Positions 63,577-64,000 of a stretch of DNA of 64,000 nucleotides are shown here, one piece after another. The stretch's first letter is position 1. Every line of letters begins with the position of its first letter. The stretch covers positions 248,001 through 312,000 of the forward strand of contig CAVXXB010000011.1 in assembly GCA_963765585.1 (NCBI GenBank). The letters are read 5' to 3'. Under the pieces are notes generated by a model. It was not told the origin of the DNA. It worked only from the letters and a program-made list of their open reading frames with translations, and searched no databases. The DNA comes from CAVXXB01 sp963765585 (GTDB taxonomy: Bacteria > Calditrichota > Calditrichia > JAJRVZ01). The position numbers and the translations under genes are program-made.

Positions 63577-64000
63577 ATGACATTTTCAGATATCCTGATC
63601 AAAGAGTGCACTGGCATTCTCAAGAAGAATTTTGAGCATCCTTTCGTTACAGCGCTTGCAAATGGCAGTCTGGATATGGATAAATTTCGCTATTATATGA
63701 TTCAGGATATGCTATATATTGTAGACTACGCACGAGCACTGACCTGGGTTGCACCGCAGATGGCAAATATTTCTGATATCATGCGCATGCTTAATGCTGC
63801 CCGCGAAACGTTCGAAATCGAATCATTATTAAAAGAGCAATATTTCGGTCAATTTGAGATATCGGTGGAAGATGCGCGGGGCACAAACCAGGCGCCGTCG
63901 TGTAAGGCATATATAGATCATCTTTTTCGATATACCAGGAATGGAACTCTGGCAGAAGGTTTGGCCGCTATTTTGCCATGTAGCTGGATTTATGTCGAAA
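63577..64000 (+). CDS. tenA: TenA family thiaminase II / thiamin salvage protein (cut by window end)
   Basis: The open frame starts at ATG 63577 and runs off the window with 141 codons read (the full family is about 220). MTFSDILIKECTGILKK, FRYYMIQDMLYIVDYARAL and the EGLAAILPCSWIY motif are TenA signatures; the last contains the active-site cysteine. TenA hydrolyses aminopyrimidine thiamin breakdown products to hydroxymethylpyrimidine. No TPP riboswitch is visible in the leader; a mobile element has been inserted just upstream. Confidence 0.9.
   Translation, partial: MTFSDILIKECTGILKKNFEHPFVTALANGSLDMDKFRYYMIQDMLYIVDYARALTWVAPQMANISDIMRMLNAARETFEIESLLKEQYFGQFEISVEDARGTNQAPSCKAYIDHLFRYTRNGTLAEGLAAILPCSWIYVE

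Overview
The window looks like part of the chromosome of a Gram-negative, didermic bacterium from one of the uncultured phyla near the Fibrobacterota-Chlorobiota-Bacteroidota group (Calditrichota, KSB1, Marinimicrobia or Ignavibacteria-like). The support is a secreted pectate lyase ending in the type IX-style NYPNPFNP sorting domain, a BamA-like/TamB pair, many lipoproteins and outer-membrane barrels, a short Bacteroidota-type AMP nucleosidase, and a quinol-oxidising cytochrome bc-like complex with multiheme cytochromes. The exact phylum cannot be fixed from sequence reading alone.

Layout. 0.2-2.4 kb: SUI1-type initiation factor and a family-9 pectate lyase. 2.76 kb: tRNA-Leu(UAG). 3-7.5 kb: RND efflux adaptor and pump. 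7.7-10.2 kb: DUF2167 protein followed by two unknown membrane proteins. 10.4-15.7 kb: cysteine desulfurase-SelD fusion, RsmB/RsmF-type RNA methyltransferase, squalene/phytoene synthase (frameshifted). 16-21.2 kb: the conserved block of B12-binding radical SAM protein (frameshifted), RNase G, L21 with a histone-like tail, and L27. 21.8-24.8 kb: DUF2892 protein, Ada-type and AlkA-type alkylation repair (alkA broken), AMP nucleosidase. 25.3-32.8 kb: BamA-like protein, TamB (frameshifted) and a ferredoxin-ASKHA protein (frameshifted), read leftward as an operon. 33-43 kb: dipeptidyl peptidase IV, DUF4143 ATPase, VOC lipoprotein, first DUF4136/barrel module, octaheme-TPR cytochrome. 43.6-47.5 kb: Rieske, cytochrome b and octaheme cytochrome c operon. 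47.7-58.3 kb: envelope proteins, including a second DUF4136/barrel module and two L,D-transpeptidases. 58.3-61 kb: a nucleotidyltransferase, CDP-alcohol phosphatidyltransferase and aminotransferase cassette. 61.4-63.2 kb: third DUF4136/barrel module. 63.6 kb to the end: tenA, cut by the window edge.

The most striking material is between the genes. Two 383-bp copies of one element (35.2 and 39.2 kb) have matching terminal inverted repeats, different perfect 8-bp target duplications, and an internally deleted GxxExxY gene. One copy has split a DUF4136/barrel operon. A second family (153 and 130 bp, at 10.2 and 63.4 kb) has 6-bp target duplications. Beyond these, most intergenic gaps are filled with a small vocabulary of palindromic repeat families. 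No CRISPR array, transposase, integrase or recognisable defence system was seen.

Five genes between 15.5 and 31 kb carry frameshifts (six shifts in total), while the remaining ~48 kb shows none. Several of these genes should be under strong selection, so sequencing or assembly indels are a serious possibility.
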